Positions 1 to 10,016 of a stretch of DNA of 37,437 nt are shown piece after piece (within the stretch, counting starts at the first letter, position 1; every line of letters starts with the position of its first letter). The notes beneath the pieces were generated by a model, which was given only the letters and a program-made list of their open reading frames with translations, did not search any database and was not told the DNA's origin. The translations under genes were made by a program, and so were the position numbers. The stretch lies in assembly GCA_024195585.1 (NCBI GenBank), contig SWBL01000421.1, positions 1-37,437 on the forward strand, given 5' to 3'. The stretch comes from Aureobasidium sp. EXF-3400. Lineage: Eukaryota; Ascomycota; Dothideomycetes; Dothideales; Saccotheciaceae.

Positions 1-175
1 ATTGATTGGTCGTGTGCGACGACGTGTTGTACTGCGAGCGGACGGCAGCCGAGGCGCTTCTGCGTAGCTTGGGCGGGCCTTGGGATGATGATGATTGGTA
101 GCCAAGCGAGGACGACGAGTACTGCAGCGAATGTTTCCTCAGGAGTTGCTGAGGTTGTGCGGACGATTCGGCCAT
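1..175 (-). CDS. 5' end of an unrecognised protein (partial)
   Basis: An ATG at 173-175, read on the minus strand, opens a frame of 58 codons that runs off the left edge without a stop. The visible N-terminus begins MAESSAQPQQ and is rich in Ser and Gln with a few basic residues, so it is probably disordered. No domain is visible and I do not recognise it. The context before the ATG is poor (T at -3). The reading could be a chance frame or part of an exon whose real start lies upstream. It is proposed because the frame is open to the edge and is followed by a long gene-free stretch that could be its promoter. Confidence 0.38.
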   Translation of the reverse strand, partial: MAESSAQPQQLLRKHSLQYSSSSLGYQSSSSQGPPKLRRSASAAVRSQYNTSSHTTNQ

Positions 176-3100
176 GAAAGGTGAAGGGGCTCAGCGGCGG
201 GACTTATGATGGGCAAGCGAATGTGGTTGGTCGGAAGGCCGAAACGAAACAGCAGCACGACTCTCGACACTCGACACTGACAGCACGCTGCGACAAGGGT
301 CGGATACAGGACTCTGCTTCTGCGGCGGGTACAGCCGGGCGTGATTTGTACGGCTGTCGAGATGCAAGGAATAGGTAATGAATCGCGGCCGGCGACAAGT
401 GACACTGACACGCGAAAGCAGGGGGGAGACTGCGTGCAGCTTTAGGTACTGCTCTGGCAATATACACTACACCTTTGACGACAATGAGAAGAAGGCAGGC
501 GAGCGCAGACAAGTCCAATCACATCCACCGACCACTAGATCCCTTCCTTGACTCGCTTGTTTTCGCTGTCCCAACGGCCGCCATCGATCATGGCCTCTGT
601 TCTTTGTCCTTGCTGAAGCCGCACATCTCCACTGCGTTTCTACTCTGTCTGCTTCTGTCCACCGTCCGCCCGAAAACTGAAATCCCCCAATCGCCTTGGC
701 AATCGACCGTCCAACCTTCAACCGATGCTCGATGCTTCCCAGCTATCGGGTCTGTTTAATTTGCTGCAATTACCAGCTCCTCTGTTTTCCCCAGCCCATG
801 TGTCGCGCCAGTCTACTGTGAAACAATGCTTCCGCAGCATGCTCCATCCACTGCATTCAACGAGACCATCATCCAGCAAGCAGACCAACGTTCATGCCCG
901 ATGCATGTCCACCGAGGCCACGTTTTATTGCCGCGCCGCGTTACAAGCGTTTGACGGCGTGGCAGTTAGACCCCGGTCTTGATTGCCTTTTTGCAACCAC
1001 ACCTGAAGCTTATATCCTGTAAATGCCACCGGTTTTGTAAACATGCTATATTGCTTCCTGTTCGGCAAGAAGCGCAGCGCTCCCTCGTGCAGAGACATCT
1101 TCATTAATGATTACCAACTTAAAGGTTGCTTGAAACCACTGTCTGCGGCTCCTACCGAACAGCACCCACATACGCGTGGACTAATCTTTCTAATTTCTTG
1201 TCGCGCTCCGTTGCCTGTGTTTTTATCAACCATCACGATTACCGTTGAGAATAGATTGGCTAGCCTCGGGTGGAAAGAACAGTCTGCAGACGTCGCTCGT
1301 CTCCGACATTTTGGCGTGTGCCATCCTGCAAGCCTCCTTACGGCCTCTCAATCTGTCTTGGTTCTGCGTTACAGAAGACATGCATCGTGCAGCATGCATA
1401 GTCAGGCGGGCGGCCCCAAATCTGCCCTAGCCCGAGGGACAGCGTCACGAAGAAACTGCCTTTCACTTGTCCGTAGGGACCAGCCCCTCTTGTTCAACCT
1501 GACGATTCATGTGGATCCATATTCTTTATCAATTGTTAGCCGAGCAGCAGATGATGTCGAGTCCAGCTCTGAAATCCATCTTGGACCCATACGAACTACG
1601 CAGGCGGCGCAAGCCATCCCGTATCCGATATCTGCACCTGCCAGAATCGACACGGCAGCCTCTTCATCAAAGAAACCCCTCCAGCGACCGACTTTGTCCC
1701 TTCCATGCATATTGACCATGGTTAGACTTTGGCGTTTCCCTGTCGGATGGTGATCCGCGGTCCATAGCTAAAAGTCAAGTCGCATCGTGAACCAGGCTAT
1801 GAGCATTTTCGTGTTACGGCCTCACATTCATTCTGCACCATGGAGTTAAATGGGCAGTTACCGTTGCTCCATGAAACAATGGAGTCCAGTGCTCAATCAG
1901 ACCATATCATCATTCGGAGGGCCTAGAGAAAACCACATAACCACCACCTATGCAAGCTCTTCCGTCACCACCCTGCACAATCCCCGTACCGTCAGTATCT
2001 ATCACACCATAAGCCCACAGGGTCAACTTCCTTTTCGCAACATCTGCAGCACGTTGTGGAATTCGTCAAACTTGGTCAGTCCTGAAAATGATCATCCAAG
2101 CGCAAACCCGCATCTTGGGTTCTCTGAAGATGATTGTGCAAATCAGATCCGAATCTGCACTGAGATGATTATAAAAAATGACCGATTTTTGTTGTGCAAC
2201 CATGCTTGCAACACCTCACGATGACCACAATCCTTCGACGTCGGTGACTCCCAACGAATGACAGGTACTGCCCCAGACGTTCGTCTTTGAGTGATAGCTC
2301 ATGTTCATTATAGCGGCTACCGGCATCGAGCGGCATGCACGAAAACATATAAAGATTGTCCTGATCAACCAACGAATCCGGGGCCGGATCACCTTGCTAA
2401 ACAGAGAGACTGATCATGTCGTTCGCACATCGATCTAACTCTACATATCTTCGGCAAGGCTTATCGAGCCCGAATACCCGGACAGCTATCGAGACCTGGT
2501 CAGCCACCAGGAATGGGGACGGCTGAGAAGGCGCAAATATTACACAACACTCCGCAATGCCCTGATGCTGTTTGTGGTCTGTTGAGCGTCTTCTTCAAGC
2601 CACGAGATATACTTTGTGGTTCACCAAAAGTTGCATCACAGCATATCCAGATTACTACTGAACAAAAGCTCACGATACTGACCAGAGACCTACATCTTAC
2701 GGTACCAAGAATATGTGCTTGGTCATCAGCACGGTAACGTTAGGAGGTCACAGCATCTAAAAGGACTAGCATCTGCCAGTCGACAACGAATGCAAGATGA
2801 AACGAGGCATTGTCAAAACCATCTTCTATGTTCAAATAGCAAATCCAAGTCAACTATGTTCTCTATGAGATGAGTGAAAGGAGGGGAGTCAGGAGCACAT
2901 ATATGTGTCAGCCAAGTATTGAAGAATTGACATGCTTTGTCATCCTATATTCCTGGTCGATATTGGCAAGCACCAGAGAAGTTCGGACGTGGTCGCTGTT
3001 CCTATGAGAGGCTCACATCTTAAATTGCCGTATGCAGCAGGGAACATTGAGATTGCTCCTTTACAACAACTGTTTGTTTTCAGGTGACTCCTCTCAATCT

Positions 3101-3669
3101 AATGTAGGCTTTTGTTCGTTAGGTGTGACATCGTATACCCATGTGTAGGAGGCCACACCCGGTCTTGCTGTTATCAGTACACGTCGGGATCCTTGAAATA
3201 GGCCGAGGTATCTAATGAGCTGTCGGGAATACACTGCTGGCGTTTCTTATTGAAAGTGGTCAACTTGATTGACTAGCCATACCAGACACAGGCGTTCATG
3301 TCTTTTCAATTGATTCTGATCACAGGTTGAATCCTTTGGGCTTGTACCTGACAAGCATTTCCAACCTGATACTGGCTAAGTCCAGCAGTGACCCTGGACC
3401 AACAGCTGACGGCCACTGTGACGAGTCACCCAGAAGCGACTACAAACATACGTCTTTCTGAGCACTAGCCATCAAAGAAGGAACATGTCGGTTTGAGAGC
3501 TCATCGTCGCGTACAACCAGATCAACGTCGCTGTCGCACGGCATCACCTCGGCAAGACTATCGCAGCTTCCAGGATCGCATTCTAAAACTCGACGGACTC
3601 GAACAATAACTTCTACCCACCGGAGCACACGATTTCCAGGAGCACAGTTGCTCCACCCAGGCATCCATC
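176..3669. other. gene-poor intergenic stretch, about 3.5 kb
   Basis: I see no convincing gene here on either strand. The longest open frame (1043-1753, +, 236 codons) has no recognisable domain, mixed composition and no splice-supported neighbours. The remaining frames are shorter and overlap each other. No tRNA, simple-sequence array or terminal-repeat element was recognised. The stretch may hold the promoter of the leftward partial gene, the promoter of the CCDC130-type gene at 3670, non-coding transcripts, or old decayed repeats. Confidence 0.5.
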
Positions 3670-4770
3670 ATGCAAGGGTTCAACATGGGACGCTATGTCC
3701 CTCCCGAACTCGAGGGCACCATGTCGGCCAATAAAGTCGCAGGCAAACATGCTCTGGGCAAAAGGGCCAACAAGATCAAAGAAGGCATCCTGACTGTACG
3801 ATTCGAGATGCCCTATGCAGTATGGTGTAACCACTGTCCCAAACCGACAATCATAGGCCAAGGTGTGCGATTCAACGCCGAGAAAAAGAAGGTCGGCAAC
3901 TACTTTAGCACGCCCATATGGTCCTTTCGCATGAGACACCCCGCCTGTGGAGGTTGGATCGAGATACATACGGATCCCAAGAACACGGCGTACGTGGTCA
4001 AAGAAGGCGGCAAAGCCAGAGATACAGGAGAAGATCGTGTAAGAGAAGGAGAAGAAGGCGTGCCAATTCTCTCAGCGGAGGAAAGAGAGCGTAGAAGGCA
4101 GGATGCTTTTGCTGTTCTTGAGGACAAGAAGCAGGACAAGGTACAAGAGAAAGAGCAGGGCAAACGCATCGCTGAGCTACAAGAAGTACGAGATCAACAC
4201 TGGGACGATCCATACGAGGCCAACAAGCGTTTAAGGCGAACGTTCAGAGCAGAACGCAAGGTCAGAGAAAAAGAACATGACTATGCGGAGAAGCTCAGGG
4301 ACAGGATGGGACTCGACGTCGAACTAATGCCGGAGAATGAAGAAGACAGACGACATGCTACTTTGATCGATTTTGGGGGCCTTGCGGATGGAGACATCGA
4401 CGCCGAGACGACGAGGGTAACTTCACGGCCATTGTTCCAACAAGACACAAAGAGCGAGGCAATTCCAATCAAAGCCAAAACCTTGCACAAGACCAAAGCA
4501 GCTGTCGAAGTTGAACGTCGGAAAAGAGCATTGCAGCAAGAAGTCCGCGACAACTCGCGTGCAGCAGCAGATCCATTTCTGTCCTTTGGCAATACAGACT
4601 CCCGTGCCTTCCGCGCGATTGCTGGCATCAAGAGGAAGGCGGAAAGTAATGCCCTAGAGCAGCAAAGACGTACAGAGGAGCAGCAGCAAAATGGTACGGA
4701 GGAGACAGAGAGCGTCGGAAAGGCGCAACCAAAACCCGCACTTTCCTTGGTTGCTTATGACTCCGACTAA
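3670..4770 (+). CDS. saf4: CCDC130/Saf4-type pre-mRNA splicing factor (Yju2/Cwf16 family)
   Basis: Single-exon gene of 366 aa. The first 120 residues match the Yju2/CWC16 family and are closer to CCDC130 (S. pombe Saf4) than to Yju2 itself: KIKEGILTVRFEMPYAVWC (36-53), then GQGVRFNAEKKKVGNYFSTP (63-82) and a conserved TDPKNTAYVV block. The putative zinc ligands are C53, C56, H90 and C93; the third is His where animal CCDC130 has Cys. The rest is a charged, helical Lys/Glu/Arg-rich region (about 120-220) and a polar tail. Family members act on the spliceosome around its catalytic activation. The start is the first ATG; a second in-frame ATG lies five codons later. An AATAAA lies 75 bp after the stop. 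The gene is in tandem with the next one, 242 bp away. Confidence 0.88.
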   Translation: MQGFNMGRYVPPELEGTMSANKVAGKHALGKRANKIKEGILTVRFEMPYAVWCNHCPKPTIIGQGVRFNAEKKKVGNYFSTPIWSFRMRHPACGGWIEIHTDPKNTAYVVKEGGKARDTGEDRVREGEEGVPILSAEERERRRQDAFAVLEDKKQDKVQEKEQGKRIAELQEVRDQHWDDPYEANKRLRRTFRAERKVREKEHDYAEKLRDRMGLDVELMPENEEDRRHATLIDFGGLADGDIDAETTRVTSRPLFQQDTKSEAIPIKAKTLHKTKAAVEVERRKRALQQEVRDNSRAAADPFLSFGNTDSRAFRAIAGIKRKAESNALEQQRRTEEQQQNGTEETESVGKAQPKPALSLVAYDSD

Positions 4771-4844
4771 GCATGATACACGAGTTACGATTGCATTAAC
4801 AGGCGCTATATACCCCATTGAATTGATTTTAATGCTTCTCGATG

Positions 4845-4850
4845 AATAAA
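4845..4850 (+). terminator. candidate poly(A) signal of the splicing-factor gene
   Basis: AATAAA lies 75 bp after the stop codon at 4768-4770, in AT-rich sequence and before the next promoter. The position fits a canonical polyadenylation signal. Fungal signals are loose, so this rests on the motif and its place only. Confidence 0.4.
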
Positions 4851-4890
4851 TACTATTTTGCATGTGACGTAGAGCCTGGATCCGAAAAGA

Positions 4891-4914
4891 ACGCGTGCAC
4901 GGTTGCCAACGCGT
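4891..4914. promoter_or_regulatory. paired ACGCGT (MluI cell-cycle box-like) sites
   Basis: Two perfect ACGCGT hexamers lie at 4891-4896 and 4909-4914, 18 bp apart. A one-mismatch TCGCGT follows at 4923-4928. They sit about 100 bp before the ATG of the gene at 5013. ACGCGT is the core bound by MBF-type (Mbp1/Swi6, Cdc10) factors at G1/S genes in ascomycetes. Single copies are expected about nine times by chance in 37 kb at equal base composition; the spacing and position make this pair more suggestive than one site. Confidence 0.4.
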
Positions 4915-5012
4915 CTCTCGAGTCGCGTATACTCGATGTCACTTTGACGACTACCTGATCAAAGAACAACTTCACAGCACTGGACAGCTCACGAATGTCG
5001 AGCTAATCGAGT

Positions 5013-7145
5013 ATGCCACCCAAAGCAGCAAGAGCCGATCCCGACATAGTCTATCGCTCAGAAACGCCTTTACGACAGAAGAAATTTCCCAATCGACGCC
5101 GCACTATACGCTCCTCCGCTGCCCATACTCCAGCTCCACTGCGTCAGCAGTCCACTTTGACACAGCAGCCGACCTGGAACGTATCCCGCTCACCGCCAAC
5201 TGCTGAAGATGAGGATGAAGTCGAGGATGAGGACCAAGATTACGAGGAGGATGAGCTAGAAAAAGCAAGGCCTAGAAGGAAGAAGAGAAAGAGCGAGGCC
5301 GACGGCAAAAGGCAGACAACCATGACACAATACGTACCATCCTCTTTCATTGGAGAGCGCTACGATGGAGCCGCTGATCTGTTGCTACAATTCATACCGG
5401 ACGATTCTTTTGATGGAGTGCGAGATTCACAGTCGCAACTGGTCCTCGACAGCCACGATAGTGGTCCGCAAGCAGGGATGCAAGCGCTCGTTGATAATGA
5501 TGCACCCACGGTTGCAGATGGCGACGTGACGATGCAGAGAGACGAGGAGAATCATAGCCAGAAGACGCAATCTAGCTCAGACCATGGCGATGAGAGAGTG
5601 GATTCAGCCTTTCCAAAACAGCAATCGCGACCACGTCCAAGTCCAGAGCTACCAATATCTGCCATGACTCTCAGGACCCCGAGCAGGAAGTTCAAGTCCG
5701 AGATTCCATCGTCTAACACTCCACAGAGCGCCATCATATCCATCTGCTCAACTAAAAGCATGCGCTCACCTGAGCGTTCACCTTTACGGAACAAGAGTAC
5801 TAATGCATTCTCGCAAAATCATGCTGCCGAGGATACTAGAATGAGTTCTGTTCCTGAGAGTCCTACCAAGCCAGTCTCCCCCTTCCGTCTATCACCTCTC
5901 AGGAACCGCCCAACCTTCTGTATACCAGAGAAGCCTCCTACACTCCAGCATCGTAGTACCATTCCAGACTCTGAAGACACAGCCACTCAGGTGACTCCGT
6001 TCAAGCAAAACAAGTTCCGCAGTCAGATACCTGATACTCAGATGGAAATGTTCGGTGAAGAAATCGCTCCTATCACCGAGACGCAATTCCCTGTCGACAG
6101 CTATACTCAGTATGCTGGAGGAACATACTACGCCGAGAACGATTATGACTACAACTTCGATCCAGTATGTAGTGCTTTGGACCGCGATGCCGCCCGCTTC
6201 ATGCAAACACAACTACAACGAGATCGTATCGGTTATGATGCTTTTCACAAAACGCGAAGCTTCTCTCAAGCTGAAGAGGATCGAGCTGAACGAACCCTTG
6301 AACACAAGCAGGATAAAAGCAATCGGGAACCCGAACTGGGCACCGCGCAGCAGTCTCAAGAGCTCGGTGACGATCTGCCTGCCCCGACTTTACGGCCTCA
6401 GTCGCTTGAGCAAGAGTTCGAAGACGCACCTACACAATCGCCACGATCGTCTCCTCAACAGCCTCCACGAGTCCCCTATGAGTCTGATGAGATCGAAGAG
6501 ATAGATTTGTCGGGTGACATTGTTCTACCGAACACGACCATCAGAGAGGTGATACAGATCGTCTCTTCCCCGAACAGCAAGAGTGTCAGTAGCGGAAAGT
6601 ATCCGTCTTCGCCACCTCTTGTTGTCGAGAATGATGCACGTCTTCGGGCAGAAGCTGAGGAACAGCTGAAGAACACTGAACGTCACTCATCTCCACCTTT
6701 ACCAATCATTCTACCAATACCTCCTTCGCAGATTAGTACAGTTGGTGGTACACAGCTACATCATTCCCTCAGGAGGCATACCCAAATGGCCGCATATGTA
6801 AGTAGTAGTCCGCCACCTATGCCGCCTTCCACATCCTCGCCTCCACCCGAAGCAAGACAACACCTGAAGAGGTTTCTCGCAATGTACGAGTCAGATGATG
6901 AGGACGAGATGGACAAGGATGAACCAGAACCTCCCCTTTACGACGAGGACGAAGACGACATGGACCTGGATTTTGTACCTCAACGACAACATGACGTAGA
7001 TCGTGCAATGGGAAGCGACAATGATAATGGGTCAGAAGATGAGGGAGATCATTCGAGGCTCGAAGATATATTGCCCGATACTCTTCTTGACTTCTCTTTG
7101 CCACCACCACCAACGCAAAGTTCAGTGAGGAGTACGAGATCTTGA
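5013..7145 (+). CDS. uncharacterised acidic, disordered, probably nuclear protein
   Basis: Single-exon gene of 710 aa with no domain I recognise. It has an acidic run at 64-81, then a basic nuclear-localisation-like stretch (RPRRKKRK, 86-93), then KRQTTMTQYV (99-108). That last stretch resembles the PCNA-interacting box of p21 (QxxM/LxxF/Y-F/Y), but the second aromatic is Val. A related QSTLTQ lies near residue 46. The middle is rich in Ser-Pro/Thr-Pro sites and short IPDSE/IPDTQ-like motifs. The C-terminal part has a second acidic region (about 628-680) and ends near ILPDTLLDFSLPPPP. The upstream region carries paired ACGCGT sites. A role in chromatin, replication or repair is inference only. 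The start is the first in-frame ATG; the leftward frame contains none. Confidence 0.8.
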   Translation: MPPKAARADPDIVYRSETPLRQKKFPNRRRTIRSSAAHTPAPLRQQSTLTQQPTWNVSRSPPTAEDEDEVEDEDQDYEEDELEKARPRRKKRKSEADGKRQTTMTQYVPSSFIGERYDGAADLLLQFIPDDSFDGVRDSQSQLVLDSHDSGPQAGMQALVDNDAPTVADGDVTMQRDEENHSQKTQSSSDHGDERVDSAFPKQQSRPRPSPELPISAMTLRTPSRKFKSEIPSSNTPQSAIISICSTKSMRSPERSPLRNKSTNAFSQNHAAEDTRMSSVPESPTKPVSPFRLSPLRNRPTFCIPEKPPTLQHRSTIPDSEDTATQVTPFKQNKFRSQIPDTQMEMFGEEIAPITETQFPVDSYTQYAGGTYYAENDYDYNFDPVCSALDRDAARFMQTQLQRDRIGYDAFHKTRSFSQAEEDRAERTLEHKQDKSNREPELGTAQQSQELGDDLPAPTLRPQSLEQEFEDAPTQSPRSSPQQPPRVPYESDEIEEIDLSGDIVLPNTTIREVIQIVSSPNSKSVSSGKYPSSPPLVVENDARLRAEAEEQLKNTERHSSPPLPIILPIPPSQISTVGGTQLHHSLRRHTQMAAYVSSSPPPMPPSTSSPPPEARQHLKRFLAMYESDDEDEMDKDEPEPPLYDEDEDDMDLDFVPQRQHDVDRAMGSDNDNGSEDEGDHSRLEDILPDTLLDFSLPPPPTQSSVRSTRS

Positions 7146-7650
7146 TGAGTTGTTGCAGGACTAGGGATATGGATGGGAGAAGTCCATGGATCTACGATGG
7201 GTCTTGTTATGCTCATTCATAAAGCATTGAACACCAGCGGTTTTCTATAGCTCTAGCCATTTCATGCTTCTTCTTACTCTGCCAACATTTGTTTGATGAG
7301 CCAACAAGGAGTTGCTGATACATGTGCCATGTGTAAACCAAACGGCAAGTGATTCTGTTGTCAGAGTACGTGACTGCTTCTGACTGTCGTACCCTCCTAC
7401 CTGTGGAGACAAGCCAAATGTGCACTATAAGGAAGCATAGATATTGTTGGACAAGAGGCATGTCCATCGGGAGTCGATAGGTTGTCGCTTCTCAGTGGAC
7501 ATCTTCCTATTGCCTCGTAGTATCGTGCATTTTCACAGCTACACGTGTTGCATCTTTCAAGTACACGGGGAGGGACACTGTATACAGCTAAACCATACTA
7601 CAATCTGCCTTTCGAAACTCCACTCGAGTCTCAAGCTGCATCAAACTCAA
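7146..7650. other. intergenic region between convergent gene ends, holding a decayed MITE
   Basis: This 505 bp lies between the stop of the gene at 5013-7145 and the stop of the amidase at 7651. About half is a decayed copy of the miniature transposon described separately (about 7326-7573). The remainder should hold the two 3' untranslated regions. No gene is seen. Confidence 0.6.
7326..7573 (+). mobile_element. miniature inverted-repeat element, copy C (decayed)
   Basis: This stretch matches the right half of copy A at 29493-29716: it shares GGCATGTCCA, TGTCGCTTCT.AGTGGA and the 15-mer GTGCATTTTCACAGC in the same order and orientation. The right end (TACACGGGGAGG, ending 7573) is a variant of the family terminal repeat. 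The left terminal repeat is badly degraded and its boundary near 7326 is approximate. A CGTACC.CTCCTAC block at 7388 aligns with the corresponding block of copy A. It has no coding capacity. Confidence 0.68.
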
Positions 7651-9660
7651 TCAAGAAGGCGGAGGCCTATCCCCAAATCTTGGAGGCGCGCCCGGATATC
7701 TATACTCATTTTCCACGGGAATGTTTTTGGCCAGATGATCCTGGTAGCGAGGAGGATTTCTGGGTCCGACTTCTGCACGAAGCAGATCTTCTATTGCGGA
7801 TGCCCAGCGTACCAGCGTTGCTTCTTCCCAGGCTGTGTGCTGGATGTTCAAGCCTATGGGCATGCCATCGATATCGAGGCCGATGGGGATGGTCATGACT
7901 GGATATGCTGTGGATTGCTTGTCAGTACGGTAGTCACTTTGATCAGTGAAAGAAGAAATGGAAAGAAAGACATACAGGCTTGAGCGGCGATTTGTTGGCC
8001 TGCGCCACGGACGTCGCAGAAGAGAAGGGCATCGAGAGAAGTCTTTTTGCCGTTAATGATCGGGTTCAGAGCTGCGTCTATGCCGTTCTCACGACATTGC
8101 TTGCGCATGTGAGCGAGAGCGGAGTAGTAGGCTGGTGTTTTGATGCCTTTTGCGTCGACGACTTCGCGGAAGTTGTCCTAGGAACTCGATATCAGTACAG
8201 AGCTTTCGTATTTCCCAGGGATCAGCTGGTGTCAAGATACCTGGCCTGAAGGGAAGGCTGGATGGTCGCCAGGATTAGCTCCTTGGGATCCTGCGTTCTC
8301 GTCGTTGAAGCGGACGACATCTTCGACAGTTTTGATATTTGTGTTCTTGAGCTTGCTGAGGTACTCGTTCATCAGATAGTAGCATTCCACCTTGTTGATG
8401 GTAAATTCCGAGACTTCTTCTTTACCGTGCTCCCTATGAAGTGTCAGTAAATCGAGATTACATCTAGCATGGAGAGTAATGCGTACCAGTCCCATCCACC
8501 ATCAGGGGCGATACGTTCCTCAGCGCAAGGCATTTCGACCGGTATGATCTCTGCCCCAGCGCTTTTGATCAGCTTCAAGACCTTCTCGGCAACCCTTCTT
8601 TGCTGCTTTGGCACCAGCTCCCAGAAACGTTTCATGGGAAGACCAAATCTTGCACCATATAACGCTCTTCTGGTCGTCAAACTGTCAACATAACTCTTTG
8701 GCTGCCATCTCTCAGGAACAGTTGAGTGTTTGTCTTCTGGGTCAGGTCCGGCTATGGCGTCGAGAGCACGAGCTGCATCAGATACACATCTCCCATATGT
8801 TCCGATCGAGTCTTGTGTTTCTGAGATGGGAATCACACCACTGCGAGAGGTCAAACCGACTGTAGGTTTGATGCCCACAATACCACTGACCATGGCTGGC
8901 CAGATCACAGAAGTATCTGTTTCAGTGCCGAATGCAAGTGGGACGATATTGCTGGAAACAGACACGGCAGAACCAGAGCTTGACCCTTGCGGACTTCTAC
9001 TGAGCATATACGGGTTTCTGGTCTGACCACCGCGGGCAGAGTAGCCGTTGGAGTAGATCTTCGAGCGCATGCCGGCCCACTCGTCCAGATTTGAGTGGCC
9101 CAAGATGATTGCACCTGCTTTCCTCAGAAGATGGACGATATGCGCATCTTTGGGGACGATGGCACCGAGCAAAGCCCAAGAGCCGCCAGTCGTCTGCATT
9201 TTATCCTTGGTAGCCATGTTGTCCTTGACCAGAACAGGGATACCATGCAGCGGTCCTCGGGTCTTGCCCTTTGCTCTCTCCTCGTCGAGCTGCTGTGCAA
9301 TTTCCAAGGCATCAGGGTTTGTCTCGATGACACATTCTAGATACGGATTGATCTGATTTCGCTCAGCGGTGAGTAAGACCTTGAATCGAATAGACCTACT
9401 CTTCTGATTCTTTCCAGACAATGCTTCAACAAAGACACCGAGGTCATAGCCTTGGTAGAAAGCAAGTGTTGAAGTTCGTCGACACTCAGCTCATAGACAT
9501 CGTTGCCATCGCATTGAGGCACATGAAACACGTCTGGGATGTCTTTCTGATCCGGATGTTTCCTGTCCGAGACCATGAAGTATACATCGTCCCATTCTTC
9601 CGATACCATATTTTCGACTGCGGATTCTTGACTGAAAGAAAGAGGAAAAAGTCGACTCAT
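7651..9660 (-). CDS. amidase (amidase-signature family)
   Basis: Five exons: 9660-9400, 9352-8487, 8433-8241, 8177-7976 and 7907-7651, giving 592 aa, with all phases consistent. The amidase-signature fold hydrolyses amides through a Lys-cisSer-Ser triad. Here the Lys is K130 (LVKDNMAT), the cis-Ser lies in GSSSGS (210-215), and the nucleophile is S235 in GTETDTSVIWPA. The residue before the nucleophile is Thr where Gly is usual. The N-terminal LERIRR joins INPYLECVIETNP cleanly across the 47 bp first intron. The C-terminus carries the usual SYPVMTIPIG and GMPIGLNIQ blocks. No signal peptide is seen, so it is probably cytosolic. It is closer to general fungal amidases than to mitochondrial GatA. 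The natural substrate is unknown. It diverges from the RRT8-like gene with 356 bp between starts. Confidence 0.88.
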
Positions 9661-10016
9661 CTAGCAAAGAAAGATGTTGTTGGATATGGTGAAACCGAAG
9701 CAACGATTTTGGCCAAGCGTCCAAGCGCGAGGGGAGATGAAGGATGCACCACTGCAAGACATTATCACGCACCATCACCATGCCTACCTTGAGTACGATA
9801 GAGGCACAGCAAGCGAGAATTTATACTTCATGTAGATATATCAGATGCGTGACAAATTATAGGTAGTCTCAGCAAGGCTAATAGAGAAGCGACGACCCGA
9901 ACCAACCTTTTCCACGTCACTGTGCACGGGCCGACGCGTGAGAACAGGCGTGGCAGGCATCCAGATTCCACTTGACGACCTTCTTCTTGAGCATCGGAAA
10001 CTGTCCAAGATCAGTC
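9661..10016. promoter_or_regulatory. divergent promoter region, amidase / RRT8-like gene
   Basis: This is the 356 bp between two start codons pointing away from each other, so both promoters must lie here unless a 5' untranslated exon extends elsewhere. It contains one ACGCGTGA at 9935-9942 and a CCACGTCA at 9913-9920. No TATA box stands out. Confidence 0.5.

Noticed and set aside
1043..1753. 236-codon open frame on the plus strand in the gene-poor region
   Set aside because: No domain, no supporting introns or neighbours, and composition unlike the real genes here. It does not overlap a better model, so it is only noted.
7444..7983. 179-codon frame over the MITE copy and the amidase 3' end
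   Set aside because: It crosses the decayed transposon and runs antisense to conserved amidase exons.
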